Positions 22,257 to 34,398 of a stretch of DNA of 64,000 bases are shown piece after piece. The position numbers and the translations under genes are program-made. Source of the stretch: Luzula sylvatica (Eukaryota; Streptophyta; Magnoliopsida; Poales; Juncaceae); contig OX326961.1 in assembly GCA_946800325.1 (NCBI GenBank), positions 44,219,415-44,283,414 on the forward strand. Reading direction: 5' to 3'. The notes beneath the pieces were generated by a model that was given only the letters and a program-made list of their open reading frames with translations, was not told where the DNA came from and ran no database searches. Numbering within the stretch: the stretch's first letter is position 1; each line of letters begins with the position of its first letter.

Positions 22257-25200
22257 CTAAGGCTGTTGGGGTGACAAATTACTCATTTGAACTCCCGCTT
22301 GGCTCGTACCGGTTGTACGAGTTACTATACCGGACTTCTCTATTTCCTTCGCGATTTGAATGTCACTAGGCAGTACAGACTCGATAAAAGCTTTCACCAC
22401 GAAGTGAGGGGTCATGCCGATTACAATTACTCCAAACAAGCATAACCAAAATAACGAAGTTCCCATCAGATGATACATCGCCCTAAAATTACATATTAAA
22501 TAATTAGTAACGACGAAATAATACCGCAAATTACCAAATGATATACCATAAAAAGTAATAAAAAGACATACCAATAACCAGGAAGAAAGTTTAACGAATC
22601 GACGACCATCATACAAATCCAAGCCGCGATGAGACTCACCCAAATTACCAGATGAGTGATCCAATTCCACCTTATAACATCAATGACCAAATGTATATTT
22701 ACCAGAATAACCACGGCCAAGCACCACAAATCCCCGAGACTCCCTCCGTCCACATCACTATCTCTATATGCAAAATATGGCAAGTAAAAGGCCACGAGGC
22801 TTTGCCACAACGAATCGAGCATGACTCGCACGAAGAGTTTTAAGTTGTAACTTTCCTCTCTTTGGCCTGATCCGTAGAGTTTAGGGTGGTTTATTAGTGT
22901 GTTGCGGCTTAGATCTTTGTCGAGAATCGCAACTACTATGGTCGGTAACGCAGTGTACACTACCGAGAATAATATGCTGTTCCATTGATTTACTGCAGAT
23001 GCCAATGTAAATGCCGTGTACAACACATACCTTCCGAAAAGAAAATGAAATTGTATTAGATTTTTAACCCTGAAATTACCAAAAGATGTGATTATATCGG
23101 GAAAAAATGTAATTACCAAAAGAGAACGAATACGAAGGTGGCGTTACGATAAAAATTATAAAGAATCATGTAGCCCATTCGTTGATAATTCCAATGCCCG
23201 TGTACCAACAAAAGGGGTACCAAAAATCGGAATTGGCCCATCGCGAAATCTGACGCCATGACAGCCTGGCGCCCCTCCTGTCCACTTATTCCAATTCCGA
23301 CATCGGCCATTTGAATCATCGACACGTCATTCGCACCTAAAAGAATTACACACATTTATCAACTAATTGTACATGTTATGAATAATTTTGATATCGCGAT
23401 ATTTCGAAAATTACCATCTCCAATAGCAAGTGTCATATCATCGGTACGATTCTTTATAAGAGCGACTACGCCAGCTTTCTGGAGTGGGGCCACACGACAA
23501 CATAGAACCACATCACACATAATTGCTACTCGAAAAAGCTAAAAAAAATAAATAAATAAAATCTTGTAAATTACAGAAGTTCAAATATTATATTTTTTGC
23601 CTATATAACCAGGAAAGTTAAAAAATAAATATTTCATACCTGTTCTTCCAACTCTTTTTCGAGAATGTAAACCAGGCTATTTCCGTCAATAACCAATGCC
23701 AGTTGTCCGCTCGAACTTCTCCTAACCTTCTCGGCCAACCCAATCGCATCCTCCAAACTTCTTCTACACGAATCCCTCGAGTTACTATTAATTAAGATCT
23801 GGGTCATATCCTGCGTCAAAAGCCTACACGAGAACCCAATCGAGATGGCAGTCTCTTGTTTGTCGCCCGTCAGAACCCAAACCTTAATTCCCGCCTCTCG
23901 TAACTTCTCGATCGCCTCGGGGACCCCTCTTTGCAACTTATCCTCGACTCCAGTCGCGCCGAGTAACTCTAATTCTGTTTCGATTTTCGAAGCGAGGGTG
24001 CGTAACTGGCTCCCACGGCCTAGAAGCGCATTGCTGGCGTACTCATACGATTTTTGCCATTTTTCGAAATCCGTACTGGAGAATTCACGCATGGCAATGA
24101 CTAGGGTTCGTAGGCCAAGGTTGGAGTAGGATTGGAGGTGAGTTTGAGTGAGGTTAATTGTTTCGGGGTTTAGGGTTTGGTTTAGCACAGATAGCATGGT
24201 GTTGTCCGCACCTTTCACGAAAAGTTTTACCGTGTTGTCTGGACAACCGATTATAACTGACATCCGCTTTCTATCACTGTCAAACTCGTGCAAACCTAAC
24301 AATTCAAATCTGCGAAAAAAAGGAAAATTGTTTAATAAATTTTACATGATGACTGTTTACCAAATATATGTTGCCAAGTACCCAATAGTAATCTAATATG
24401 CATTTGTAGCCAAATGTAAAGAGTCGCATGACAATCATTATATTATACCCTAACTAATGCTTGTTCATCAGATTCAGGGGACTCGCCCTGATAATGAATT
24501 ATCTTTTTATTCGGATCGTCAGTGTCTTTCACTAGCGGTACGATGATGGTATTGCAAGTCGCCAAAGCAAGAAAAATTATTGGATATGCGGGTCCTTCAG
24601 ATCGTTCATTAGCCGTGGATTGGTTTTTATTTCAATTTTTGGAGTGTAAATTTGGTTTGGATCGGGTTTTGTAACTGGGTTTTTGTAATCAATAACGTTT
24701 AGACTCACGTACCGGAACTCCAGTTTGTGCTCGGTTAGAGCACCGGTTTTGTCTGAAAACACATGCTTAATTTGACCTAAACTCTCGTTTATGTTAACTA
24801 CTCTACAATGAACCTTTGCACCGGAATCCATGTCGTGTAAATTGGTATCGCTCGACATTAAATACACCTGACCGAGTCGAACCAACTCCATGGATATATG
24901 TACAACGAAATAGGGATTAGGGATCATGATTTGATAAACAATAACTGCCATGAAGAATGTGAAACCTACTTGCAACATTATGATACTTATTAGTTAACAT
25001 CATCGTACATACTTGCATAATCCTTCTTATGAAAGAATTCGGCAAAATCGAGTTGATCCCCGTGCTTACTTTGCCAGAGTCCAACCAAGATAGAAACAAT
25101 TAAGCAAAGTAAGAGTAAAACTAGGGATAATAACATGGTCTCTCTGTTCATTTGAACCTCTAATCTACTCCATTTCGGTGCGGCACCAGAAAGGTGATGA

Positions 25201-28200
25201 AGGCCTACGATTACTAGAAAGTACATGTAAGCTACTCGGTGAAATTGCTCAAAGAGGTTTCCTGGTAGAAAGGTGAGGATAGAATACTTGGACGTTTTGA
25301 TTGAATTCCCGGCGATTTTGTACTTGGCGGTCGTCAGAGTCCGATCAGGATCCGCTAAGAAGATTGTACGGGTTTCTTCTTCCGGCAAACATGCTTCTTT
25401 CTGCGAGCATGTTGGTTGGTCACTCTCGGAGCCAGATACAGGGAGAAGATTCGAATTTGGGTCGGAGGGTTTATGGAGATTTAGGAACATAAGATTTAAT
25501 GGAGAAGGAAAAAGAGAGAAATACTTGCGTAATTTATGTATCTTCTTTCGTTTGAGATGTTGACTTGTGTGTGTAATTGATTTGTTAAAGATAATAAGTA
25601 ATTAAATGTGTTAGAAGATAATGACAAGAGTAATAGCCCCATATTAATTATTAACTATAAAAAATATTTTAATCACAATCAACTACATCATTCATTCATT
25701 TTTTAGTTCGTATCCATTTTCCACCAAAACCATTCAGGGAGGAAAAATTGGGAAGTCAAAATTGATTTCCTCATGATTCGGGAGAATACCCACATAAACC
25801 AAAAAAGAATGTAGTATTAAAATCCAACACAACTAACACTTCACCAAACCCCAATAATTTAATATCCTATTTTACTATTATTTATGAAATTTCCATGTTG
25901 GTACCATATGAACTTAAAATTTTCTTATAAAGTGGGCTATTAAACTGCGAGACCTAATTCAAGTAGTTTGGAATTTTGAATGCAGTTTTGATTTTTTTCC
26001 TTTTTTTCTAATACGACTTGTCATGTTATGGACACATATATATAGGTGCAGAATTTATTTTACTGACTTCAGGGCCTGCACATCACAAAGTCTCCGCATT
26101 GCAGACATAATCAATGAAACCAAATCTTGCCCACAACCACAATCTTCATGAAAAATTAAATTTATGCAAAATAGATTAAATTAAATTAAATACCTTTGTC
26201 TATCACCAAGCACGTCAATGATGATGTGTCCAGAAGTACGTTCTACGAGCATGAATCCGTATGAAGCTGCAGCATAGACCAATGCTTGTTCGTCTGGTGA
26301 TTCCCCTTGATACTCGATCAGCTTCGTGTTGGGCTCAGTCGTCTCGATTTCTATCGGCACGATCGTGTTGCAGGTGGCCAAGCCCAGAAAGAAATTTCGA
26401 GCTTGGTTGGATTTGGATCCTACTCCTTGTTGTAGTATTCTTTGTAATTCTGGGTCTGTTTTTACTCTCATTTTCGGCCGTAGTATTTTATCCTCCACTG
26501 TGTATAATATATTCATATTAATTAATAAATAATGTTGATTATTTGGGAAGAATTTTTTGGGGATATGATTTTGGAAACTTATACAAATTCGGTCAATTTG
26601 TTTTTAACGAGTTGGCTGGACAGGTCATCATTATAAGTTTCTTACATTAAAAAGTCTACCAAATTTATTTTCTAATTTATAACCTGAAAAGGAAATTGTA
26701 ATGATATTTCATGATTTTGGTATAAGATTTTTCAAGGGTATGGATCAAATTCTGCCAATATGATTCTTAATTAAAATCACTCGAAAGGAAAATTACCTTT
26801 CACCGAAATGACGAACTCGTCGCTGGTGACCTCGCCATTGTCGTTACTGAAATCAACTCCGCCAACACTCGCGCACTGAAACTCCATTTTATTCTCCGTT
26901 AACGTGCCGGTTTTGTCAGAAAAAACATATTTGATCTGACCCAAATCCTCGTTGATGTTAAGTGCCCGACATTGGAATCTCGATTTTGTTTCGTCGTCGT
27001 ACATGTTGTCGTCTTGAATCATGAAATACGCTTGACCCAACCTCACTAATTCCATCGATATATACAACGAAATCGGGATCATGACTTGAAACAGTATAAC
27101 CGAACTCAAGAACGTAAACACGATTTCCCACCCCGTTCCGTACCACTTATATTTGTTTTCGTCTCCGCCTTCAAAATCACGTATCCTATAATAAGGCGAA
27201 TAATCTAACTCATCTCGATGTACGAAAAGCCAGATACCAGCAAGAACCGTCACGATTGTACACAAAACTGCAAGCGTAATGGCTAGCAATATGGTCTCAC
27301 GATTCATGTGGGACTCGAGTCGACTCCTTTTAGACGGTGCACCCGAACTATTTTGCATGACCTTCGTATCGCTGCCTGTGTAAACCGCTATGCCCATAAT
27401 CCAATTCGTGTTCTTGATTTCACAACCGCGTAAAACTATATTGGACATGCCTAATGAAACTTTTCTCCCGTCAATTTCAGCATTCGCAGTGAATCCATAG
27501 ATGTTTCTGTTCGGCTTTTCGCATCGGATCAGACCCGACATATCATTCGGCGGCGTAAAAATGGTCTCTTGCTTCGCGTACCTCGTTTTGAGGTTCGATT
27601 CGCCATCCAGATTAATAGTTTGGATATAAGCGACGCCAGTTGGATCGCTCGTCGCCAATAGAACCATGTCACATGGCAGTGTCTCATTGGCATTCACTTG
27701 AATGATATCTCCAACCTGTTTAGATTGGAACTAACATAAGCATTCTAAATTTAAACATTCTGAATTATATTTTTAACCTGTCCAAATCACGTGCACCATG
27801 TGAACCAGATTAATTAATCATGCCATAGTCCATGATTAACCACCATTGATTCACACTTAAATACAAATTGTCAACTACCAACTATATATATATTCTATCA
27901 AAAAGTGTGTCCCACAAAACCAATCATATGACACATAATAAACGTTACAAACTACTAATAATACAATCTCATTGTTCAACACAAGTAAGTAAAAATTTAA
28001 AATTACCTGTATTTCTTTCCATCTCTTGGCCCGAAATTCACCGGCAGTAAAAACCATAGCGGTACGATTATTCTCAGTATTATCGGATCGATGCCTTCTC
28101 CAATCTTCATAAGCATCTTTTACCGCCGTAACTACCAACACGAATGCCAACGGCAATATTCCCACAATTGGTGTAAAAACTCCTAATTGCGGTACGAAAT

Positions 28201-28699
28201 TCAATCCGGCGAGGATCAGGAAATATACATACGCGACTCGACGGAATTGCTCGAACAAATTTCTCGGTAAAAAAGTAACTACAGAATATTTGGTGGTGCT
28301 GATGGAATTATTTGGGAATTGACCGGACCCATTTGTTCTTTCCGGGTCGTTTATGTAGATGAATCTCGCGTCTTCGTCGCTCAGATCTCTTTGAGAGCCT
28401 ACTCGTTCTGAGTTTCGTCTAGTCGGTACGCGCACGTAATTTGATCGACTGATAGAGTCGGAACCGGTACGTTCGAGGTCGACCGGTTTTGAGCTCTGAC
28501 GAAGAAGATCGCCGAAGCTGACGAAATCGTGAAGGGATTTGCTCGAGTGAGAAGAGTAGGTTCTTCTCGAAGAAGAGGATTTGAGAATTGAAGATGGAAT
28601 AGGGGGCGGTAATCTTGTGGTTTCGGTGGTGGTACTGGTGGATGGTTCTTCACCCGGTGCTGAGGGTGATGAAGCGATTAATGGGGTGTGGGAGAACAT
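22257..28699 (-). CDS. ALA1: P4-type phospholipid-transporting ATPase (flippase), ALA1-like, 8 exons
   Basis: P4 ATPases use ATP to move phospholipids to the cytosolic leaflet, working with a CDC50-type subunit in plasma or endomembranes. Exons on the minus strand, with GT-AG borders: 28699-28007, 27715-26797, 26497-26194, 24309-23640, 23538-23415, 23336-23117, 23030-22572, 22482-22257. Phases agree at every junction and give about 1204 aa, normal for the family. Visible motifs: an [12 protein letters not shown] entry to TM1, actuator DGES (about 268-271), P4-specific PISL in TM4 (445-448), catalytic DKTGT (Asp about 498), KGAD (671-674), TGDK (786-789), GDGANDVS (about 902-909), then the C-terminal membrane segments. 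The N-terminus is Ser/Pro-rich. Exon 3 joins exon 4 across a 1.9-kb intron holding a decayed partial copy (24440-25490). The phases (AG + A) fit exactly, which supports one intact gene. Borders may be off by a base. Confidence 0.85.
24440..25490 (-). pseudogene. Decayed partial P4-ATPase copy inside intron 3 of the flippase gene
   Basis: Same strand as the host gene. It opens with its own diverged N-terminus ([10 protein letters not shown] at 25490) and an RNLFEQF-like segment, [16 protein letters not shown]. It then jumps directly from the first membrane segment to the region before TM3, so the actuator domain and exon 1-2 intron are missing. Around 24990 stop codons and a frame change precede the TM4 part. 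The phosphorylation motif is DKTGA instead of DKTGT, the PISL motif is disrupted by extra residues, and another frame break occurs near 24577. The copy ends in a [12 protein letters not shown] segment near 24440, before the next exon. It is therefore non-functional. It could be the remains of the 5' half of a tandem duplicate. Confidence 0.75.
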
Positions 28700-28990
28700 G
28701 GATTATGGATAAGAAATGTTAAAATAAGATTATGGAGAGAAAAAAGTTATGAATAAGAATTGCACCAATTGTTTGTTTAGAAGTTCAAACATGGACGAAG
28801 AGAGAGACAGAGAGAGGGGGAGAGAGAGGGACTTGTAAGTTCTTGCGTTGGACCGAAGTTGCTGATTTGAATACAGAGAGAGAGAGAGGGAGAGAGAGAG
28901 AGAGAAGAGAGAGAGAGAGTGAAAAGTCATAAGAGAGAGAAAGGGGTTCCACAGTCCATTGGATTTCTAGAAGAAGGTATCCCATGAATT
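28700..28990 (-). promoter_or_regulatory. Probable 5' leader and promoter of the flippase gene, CT-rich
   Basis: Upstream of the ATG at 28699 the transcribed strand carries long CT runs ((GA)n on the plus strand at about 28798-28830 and 28875-28920). Pyrimidine-rich leaders (Y patches) are common near plant transcription starts. No convincing TATA box was picked. Confidence 0.45.
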
Positions 28991-30744
28991 GATCTTTTGT
29001 GGCTGATCTCCCAAACAAAGTTGAAGGCCATCAGAGCTTTGTAAATAATAAAAATTTGAACTGTTTAATTAGTTTTAAGCATTTAATAAATTAATATTTT
29101 TTATGAAAAAGATATTTATTTAGAAAAAAAACAAAAATAATGTCAAAAAGAATTTATGAATATTTCATAAATATTATTTAATTGTGATTATATTGGTCAA
29201 CGTACTCAAATGATTATTAATATACATTGAATGCAGATATTTTCATAATAAATACTGTATCTTTTAAATATGTATGTATTGTATTTAGTATTTATAAATA
29301 TATAGTAAGAGATTTATATATATATATTTTTAATTATTTAATCCATGCAAAATTAGATGTAGCTTGTTCATGTTTATAAATTCCGACTACTAATTAAGTG
29401 ATAATTGATGCTAAATTATTTTTAATGAAACGATCATATCGAAAAATATATTTTTAGAATTCAATTAGCTCATATCAGATATAACATTACATCTTAAAAC
29501 TTCGATTGTTTCTATTATTTTTTACTAATTTTATAAAGATAAACTATATTTGTTTTGCAATATAAAAAACAATAAAAACATAAATGACGACAAATATTCA
29601 CTTATATGGAGAATTTAATGTGTTGAGTATGAAATTCGACAAATAATACTGACATTGAGATTTGTTTGGTTATAAAAAAAATTATGATTACGTAAAATAG
29701 TTGAGATGTCTGTTCATAAAAAATGGAACTAAAATTTGTTTTAAGTAACACAACAAAATCAACAAAATCAATTAAAATACAAGAAGAATCCTTAAGTAAT
29801 ATCTAAAAAAATATACATGATTATTGTCATAAAAGATCCACAATGGATGTGAAAAACTAGAAAGCTGACATCATCACTTGGGTCACCAACGGTTTATATT
29901 ATGATTTTCTTGGTTTCTTTCTTCTTCGAATCCAAGAATATAATTGTGATTAAAAAAAACACTTACATTATTCTAATCTAAGAAGGTAATTAGGGTTTTC
30001 AATTGCCACATACACCATCGTTGAAAAATCCTAATGAGCTTCTAGACACGAACATTGACTCCCATCATGACTTGCAAATTCCGTTTCTTAATCAAACTTT
30101 TTCAAAATTCTATCCGTAGTTTCTGGACAAAAAAAAAATAGTGATTAAATTTGATGATAATAATAAGAATAAATTGATATTTATATCAAAAAATCAAGAC
30201 TAGAATGGTGGTAAATGGTTAAATTAAAACTTTAAATTAATCTAATAAGATGAGGACATCTCCATTTGGGGTAAAAAATTGAGAGAACCAAACCCATGAA
30301 GAAAATTAGTCTATCACGTTATTGCACAAATTAAATGTGCTGAGAAAATGAGGCAGTAAACCTGGCAAGTGATAATATAATGACAGATAAGCAGCAATTT
30401 GGAATAGAAAATTATGTAATTTAAAAGCATAATAATTAATATTAGACTTAAATCACACGGAAAATCCTGGCCGTCCAAATCATTAGCAATATTTGACCTT
30501 GTTGAACCGAGGACTTGGACTATTGTAGTTTTATATTTATTTAAATTTTGTATTCTAATTTATTTATTTTCAGAAAAAGGAGAAATGTGTTCTAGAAGAC
30601 TGACGGTATTAATAATAAACAAAAAAAATCCTTGATTCTCAACTATGGATTTTATTAGCAAATAGCTTTTTGTTATTAAAATAAAATTAGGCTTAAAACA
30701 TATTAACTTGTTGATCAAGGATTCAAACCCAAAACAGAGGACCA
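28991..30744. other. Intergenic AT-rich DNA, nothing recognised
   Basis: No ORF, RNA gene or transposon end could be supported. It has A/T homopolymers and scattered short repeats only. Confidence 0.5.
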
Positions 30745-30817
30745 TAGAAAGGAATGAGAAGATATTCTAAAAATAATATTACAATATTATTTTAGAATAT
30801 CTTGTCATTCATTTCTA
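30745..30817. repeat. Near-perfect 73-nt hairpin
   Basis: The left arm (TAGAAAGGAATGAGAAGATA, then TTCTAAAAATAATATT) pairs with the right arm (AATATTATTTTAGAATAT, then CTTGTCATTCATTTCTA) with only a few mismatches and almost no loop. It is likely a very small MITE or a small-RNA-producing hairpin; the arms are too closely spaced for a typical miRNA loop. Confidence 0.6.
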
Positions 30818-30975
30818 CGTACTCAGGAGAAATAATTGAGGTGATTATCATTAACATGAATCAAAATGTAATTAAGATTTTTATGAATTGACTTGAGATT
30901 TTTCTTTAGAATAAAATAACCATTCACTGGATGGTCACAAAAAAAGTGAAAAAAATTGAAAAAAAAAGGGAATAT

Positions 30976-31039
30976 TCCGTTGCCGGGACTTGAACCCGGG
31001 GTGAGAGCCGAGTATCCTAACCAACTAGACTACAACGGA
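30976..31039 (-). tRNA. tRNA-Glu (CTC) pseudogene, 8 nt missing
   Basis: On the minus strand the acceptor ends TCCGTTG and CAACGGA pair perfectly. The D-arm (GTCTAGTTGGTTAGGAT) and the T-arm with GGTTCAAGTCC are intact, and the anticodon loop reads CTCTCAC with CTC. Total length is 64 nt against about 72 for tRNA-Glu: the 3' half of the anticodon stem and the variable loop are gone between CTCTCAC and CCCGGG. Boxes A and B remain, so pol III transcription is possible, but the product could not fold normally. Confidence 0.8.
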
Positions 31040-31139
31040 TTTTGATTTTGTTCAACTTAATACTCACTTGTACAATTAATTCAATTCGAGATGACAATCC
31101 AAAGAACAATATTTTAAAAAATAATATTTATACATAATA

Positions 31140-31440
31140 ACCACTGATGCAGAATATGGATACATGTATCTTAACCGATACGATAATTTTGAAAAAAATC
31201 TCGGATATTGATACGGCTATAGAATTATTATTTTAATATATTTATATTAAATAATAAATTAATAGTATTTTTCAATTAAATATCATGACAATAAATAAAA
31301 TAAATCAAACAACATAAATATCGTAAAAGTATTCTAAACTTATTCTAGAAATATCTAGAACAAATATAAAAGTATCATATATAATTTATTTAAAAAATAT
31401 TACGAGCCGAAGTATCCCAAATGTATTCTGAAATATCCGT
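31140..31440. mobile_element. Degenerate hAT-like MITE relic
   Basis: GGATAC/GTATCC-type motifs in both orientations (ATATGGATACATGTATC at the left, AATATCCGTATCCG at the right) around an AT-rich core resemble the intact element at 34605-35103. Ends and target duplication are not recognisable. Confidence 0.35.
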
Positions 31441-31798
31441 ATCCGAAAAAAATGAATATTAAAATAATCAGAAGGATACTTGTGCATTTTAAAAGTATGG
31501 GCGTAAGTGGTAACATAGATAATCATACTTAGACATAGCCGTATTATCGTTGTACTTGTACACAATCGATTAATACATATTATATAAGGCATGCTTATAA
31601 TAATAATGGGCAACAAACAACGCAAAACTCAAAATACATCCAAAGCCAAACCAAATCAAAACACGAGTGAACTAACAATAACATACAACACAACATTACT
31701 AATACATTTCAGTTTTTCTCGCTACAATCCTCAAAACACTCTTCGCTGCCCTAAGATAATCTTACCTTACCCTGTACAACACAACAAACCAAAAACCT

Positions 31799-31834
<36 letters not shown>
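31799..31834. repeat. (CT)n microsatellite after the RING gene
   Basis: About 15 CT units on the plus strand, which is (GA)n in the presumed 3' UTR directly after the stop codon at 31835 of the RING gene. Confidence 0.85.
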
Positions 31835-31836
<2 letters not shown>

Positions 31837-33157
31837 ATCTCTTCTCGCCATCCAACAAATCCCCTCTATCATCCCTAGGATTCGTCGAACTCGACCCGAC
31901 CCGTTTAAATACCCGACCCGCTCCCAACAGCTCCTTCCCGATCCTCCCTCTCAACGACCTAAACTGCTTCCTCAAAAAACGACTCCTCCCCCCACCGGTT
32001 TGGCTCCTCCGAAGCGGTTCCGAAACCGATCCCACCGTTTCGGACCCGTTACTGTTACAAGGTCGGGCACACAATGGGCAGGGCGGGTCGTGGTCTTCCC
32101 CCTTGGGCGTGTTCTCCTCCAAGCAATCCGCGTGGTACACGTGGCAGCATGGGAGAACGCCACATGTCGGCATGTCCCCGTTTCTCATGATACGGGCCGA
32201 ACTCCACGGAGACTTCTGCCAGAGCATCCTCTCGCAAAGCCCGCATTTCTGCTGGCTCCTTAATGGGTACGGGTTTACAAACCGTTGAGAATCCAAACCC
32301 GTGACTAAATCCATGGGTACATCCACCGATTCTTCTTCGAAACTGCTCGCGTTGCTCCATCGAAAACCGTGCCGCGAGTCGAAATTCGGGTCGGGCGAAG
32401 TTTCGTGCTTTTGGAGCTGCGTCAAGGCCTTGTGGAATTTTAAGTCAGGGCTGCTGGCAGGCCAGCTGTCATCGCTCGGAGTGGCGGGACCCGCGTGGGA
32501 TCCAGGTTCGGAGGAAACCGGGTTTCGGAATACTAACGGGTATACGGGTTTTGACATGAAGGAACGGCGACCCGGAAAGCGATTGTGTGGAGGAGGGAAC
32601 ATTGGTGATGCCGATCCGAAACTACTCGCCCCAGTCAATTGTCTCTGTTTAAATAAAGAAATAAATAAAATTAGAATTTTAAGAAATTATTGATTTTTTG
32701 TAATATTGAATGATATATTTAATATTAATATTGTTTAATTACTTACCTCGGTGGAATGAGGATATGGTGTTTCAGGCCTTGCACCTAATCATTAACAAAA
32801 ACAATTAGCAAAAAACGTGTATTCATTAAATTGGAAAATAAATAAAATAAATTTAATTTAATTATTACTTCCTGAAGGAGTGGAGAATTCGCCGAAATCA
32901 AATCTTTGTAAAGACGGGGTCCACCTGGCAGCAGGTACGCTTTCGGCAGGGCTTCCAAAATAGGAAAGAGCTCCGTCAGAGACGGAATGCTGGTGATTTC
33001 GATCCGATCCGAATTGGCCACTCCTGCTCCCTAATGAAGACCCGTAATTAACGGGCTCGGTAACTCGTCTGGATGATCCGTTAAGCGGGTTGAACCTTCT
33101 GGAAGGGGGAGGGGAGAAGCTGGTGTTGAGGTGCCAACGAGGCTCGTTTGGATCCAT
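31835..33157 (-). CDS. RING-H2 finger protein, probable E3 ubiquitin ligase, 3 exons
   Basis: Exons on the minus strand: 33157-32869, 32784-32747 (38 nt) and 32644-31835. GT-AG borders and phases agree, giving 378 aa from MDPNEPRWHLNTSFSPPPSR to a stop at 31835. The Zn-binding region spans about residues 243-301: CGLC, then C-x-H-x2-H-x2-C (CCHVYHADC) and CPLC, a RING-H2 spacing. The rest is Ser/Pro-rich and probably disordered, with a basic C-terminus (RSRFLRKQFRSLRGR). The N-terminal motif MDPNEP...SFSPPPSR matches a plant family of RING/U-box-like proteins of largely unknown substrate. RING-H2 proteins recruit E2 enzymes; ligase activity here is inferred from the motif. The gene is divergent in position from no other gene; its nearest neighbour is the flippase gene on the same strand. 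Confidence 0.8.
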
Positions 33158-33850
33158 CGAACAGGTGCGGCTAGTAGGGTTCGATTTCGTCCCATGTGGC
33201 CCACGGGCCGAACAGCAATTCGAACCCGTTTTGTTTGTTTTGGATTTCAGTTCGAACTACATGGAAATTGAAATGGATGATTAATGCAAGTACATATATT
33301 GATGAGGAATTGAAATTTAACCAAACTGGAGGAATAAATATCTGCAAAATTGATTGTGTGGGCATCAAGCATAAAGCTTTATGAGGCGCGAGTGTGATAC
33401 TATAGTTAATTCACACAAATATCAATTAATCACTAGCATCCGTAAGAATTGTGGACTACAGAAAACCCTTGAGAAATACTGGTTCCGACAAAAAGGAAAA
33501 CTTTTAGCAAGTGCCCAAGTAAAAGATTCATGATTTCACCAAAATAAGAAGTACACAGAAATCAAGGGCCAAACACAAACCGTGACTAAAATACGAGTAA
33601 AGGTAGGAATTTTGCATTAAAATAAGGCAAAATAGTAAATAAAATCAGTACCTCGAGGTGAATCCTGAGAAGGGGAAAAGAGGAGACAAACAGTACCTTA
33701 CGAAACTCCAAAGATCGAAGGAGAAACAGTGATCGAGATAAAGGGTCGGCAATGGAAAAGGTGCGAGATTTTTGACGAGATAAGGGTCGACAGAGAAAGA
33801 AGAGACGAGAAATTGTGTCGTCGACGATAAAGAGAAATCTTTCTCTCTCT
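33158..33850 (-). promoter_or_regulatory. 5' leader (with probable intron) and promoter of the RING gene
   Basis: On the minus strand a CT-rich start region (CTTTCTCTCTC near 33835-33850) is followed by leader sequence ending CACCTCGAG at about 33652, then GTAC. That is a plausible donor for a 5' UTR intron ending shortly before the ATG at 33157. No TATA box was confidently placed. Confidence 0.4.
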
Positions 33851-34398
33851 AATTTGCTTTCTCTTTCTAAGAAATTGTAAAAAGCAACACTAATGGCACC
33901 CTTAATTAATTAAATAAATAAATAATAAATTCTCCTTTATCCCAAAAATAATAATAAGTAAATAAATATAACCCCACTACAATAAATTTTAGATTTTGTG
34001 AATAGTACTTTTTCAATATGCTAAAATTATAAACCAACCCTCATAACATAATTATTTTCTACTGAGTTTGCGTTATATTGTTATTAAGGAATAGTTGAAG
34101 TATCAAAATGAATAATGTAGGATCAGTACATAGATTTACCTAGACTTGGTTTATTGAAAATGATCACTCATCTGTAATAATATAATAATATGTTCATATT
34201 AAGTTCTTTCTATAGTTTATAATATTTAACTAGACCAGGTTTTAGTTTCTTTTTGTTCCTACCTCACATCATAAGGACAGTGAAGTACACATTTTAATGA
34301 TTATCTGTGCCTAAAAACAATTTAAATATATGTGCGGTTCATACAGAAAATTCATTTATTGGTTAAATCAATGGAAATATTAATATATAATAGGGTAA
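33851..34398. other. Intergenic AT-rich DNA, nothing recognised
   Basis: No gene or repeat boundary seen. Confidence 0.5.

Noticed and set aside
22257..25490. Reading the locus as two separate flippase genes
   Set aside because: The downstream unit lacks its actuator domain, has a changed phosphorylation motif and broken frames in its 5' half, while exon 3 of the upstream unit joins exon 4 in the correct phase. One gene plus a relic explains everything better.
30976..31039. Functional tRNA-Glu gene
   Set aside because: The anticodon stem cannot form because 8 nt after the anticodon loop are missing.
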